A stretch of DNA of 5,623 bases, from contig QMSC01000096.1 of assembly GCA_003649515.1 (NCBI GenBank), forward strand, positions 1-5,623, written 5' to 3'. Below the pieces are notes generated by a model that made no database searches, had not been told where the DNA came from, and saw only the letters and a program-made list of their open reading frames with translations. This document shows, in pieces, positions 5,511 to 5,623 of this stretch. The DNA comes from Thermoprotei archaeon. GTDB lineage: Archaea > Thermoproteota > Thermoprotei > Thermofilales > B20-G17. Within the stretch, counting starts at the first letter, position 1. Every line of letters begins with the position of its first letter. The translations under genes were made by a program, and so were the position numbers.

Positions 5511-5519
5511 CCTTAAATA
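5511..5519 (+). promoter_or_regulatory. TATA-like box of the right-edge gene
   Basis: CCTTAAATA lies 30-45 bp before the two candidate ATGs, so initiation near 5541 would give a short leader. A second TATA-like element, CTATAAAG (5477-5484), lies further upstream and is an alternative. Confidence 0.45.
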
Positions 5520-5525
5520 GATGCG

Positions 5526-5542
5526 TTAATTATTTTAATTAA
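5526..5542. repeat. AT-rich inverted repeat over the predicted transcription start of the right-edge gene
   Basis: TTAATT (5526-5531) and AATTAA (5537-5542) are perfect arms around a 5-nt spacer. They lie between the TATA-like box and the start codon, where a bound repressor would block initiation. The TTAATT/AATTAA core recurs in the 22-bp palindrome at 5110-5131. Confidence 0.35.
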
Positions 5543-5557
5543 AACGGGATGCATTAT

Positions 5558-5623
5558 ATGAGTTATCAAAAGTTGTTAACGATCTTTCTAGCACTTTTGC
5601 TTATACTTCCCTTGACGCTCGTT
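5558..5623 (+). CDS. N-terminus of a secreted or membrane protein (runs off the right edge)
   Basis: Only 22 codons are visible, from ATG 5558 to the window end. They encode a short N-terminus with one Lys (SYQK) and a long hydrophobic core (LLTIFLALLLILPLTLV), a typical signal peptide or first transmembrane helix. ATG 5549 is also in frame, 3 codons upstream, with an in-frame TAA at 5540-5542 just before it, so the start is one of these two; 5558 gives the cleaner signal peptide. No strong Shine-Dalgarno sequence is present, and with the TATA-like box at 5511-5519 the leader would be very short. Downstream of a sugar-acid operon, a solute-binding protein of a sugar transporter is one possibility, but nothing in the visible residues shows that. 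It may be related to the broken signal-peptide gene just upstream. Confidence 0.6.
   Translation, partial: MSYQKLLTIFLALLLILPLTLV

Noticed and set aside
5027..5557. tRNA, CRISPR repeats or insertion-sequence ends
   Set aside because: No cloverleaf with a T-loop consensus, no regularly spaced repeats, and no terminal inverted repeats with a transposase were seen.

Overview
This window reads as part of a thermophilic archaeal genome, most likely of the Thermoproteota/TACK type. Arginine is written mostly AGA/AGG and isoleucine very often ATA. Several genes are preceded by GGTGA, the core of the archaeal Shine-Dalgarno sequence, placed 4-5 nt before ATG. AT-rich TATA-like boxes lie at archaeal spacing, and the operon ends in a bare T-run rather than a bacterial hairpin terminator. 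A species cannot be named from this sequence.

Bases 1-5026 are a tightly packed, same-strand block of six genes: the C-terminal part of a DUF362 protein (1-617), an enolase-superfamily sugar-acid dehydratase (642-1772), a UlaG-like metallo-beta-lactamase-fold hydrolase (1809-2615), an RraA/HMG-aldolase-family protein (2637-3326), a 2-keto-3-deoxygluconate kinase (3395-4351) and a second RraA-family protein (4376-5026). Gaps are 21-36 nt, except for 68 nt before the kinase, which holds a plausible internal promoter. A T-run at 5051-5056 follows the last stop codon.

The genes suggest a sugar-acid route of Entner-Doudoroff type. The MBL enzyme could open an aldonolactone, the dehydratase would make a 2-keto-3-deoxy acid, KDG kinase would phosphorylate it, and one or both RraA-family class II lyases could cleave it to pyruvate plus a glyceraldehyde unit. 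No classical class I KD(P)G aldolase is present in the window. The two RraA paralogues carry different active-site signatures, D-X20-R-D and G-X20-R-D-X2-E. Both are linked in the literature to metal-dependent C-C lyase activity, so RraA-type aldolases standing in for KdgA are the most interesting proposal here. It is an inference, not something the sequence proves.

Bases 5027-5557 contain no intact long gene. They hold the terminator, a perfect 22-bp AT-rich palindrome (5110-5131), a stretch that can form alternative RNA hairpins (5172-5222), a TATA box (5231-5239), and what looks like a small secreted-protein gene broken by a 1-nt frameshift (5272-5450). A second promoter region with inverted repeats leads into the start of another signal-peptide-bearing gene that runs off the right edge (5558-5623).
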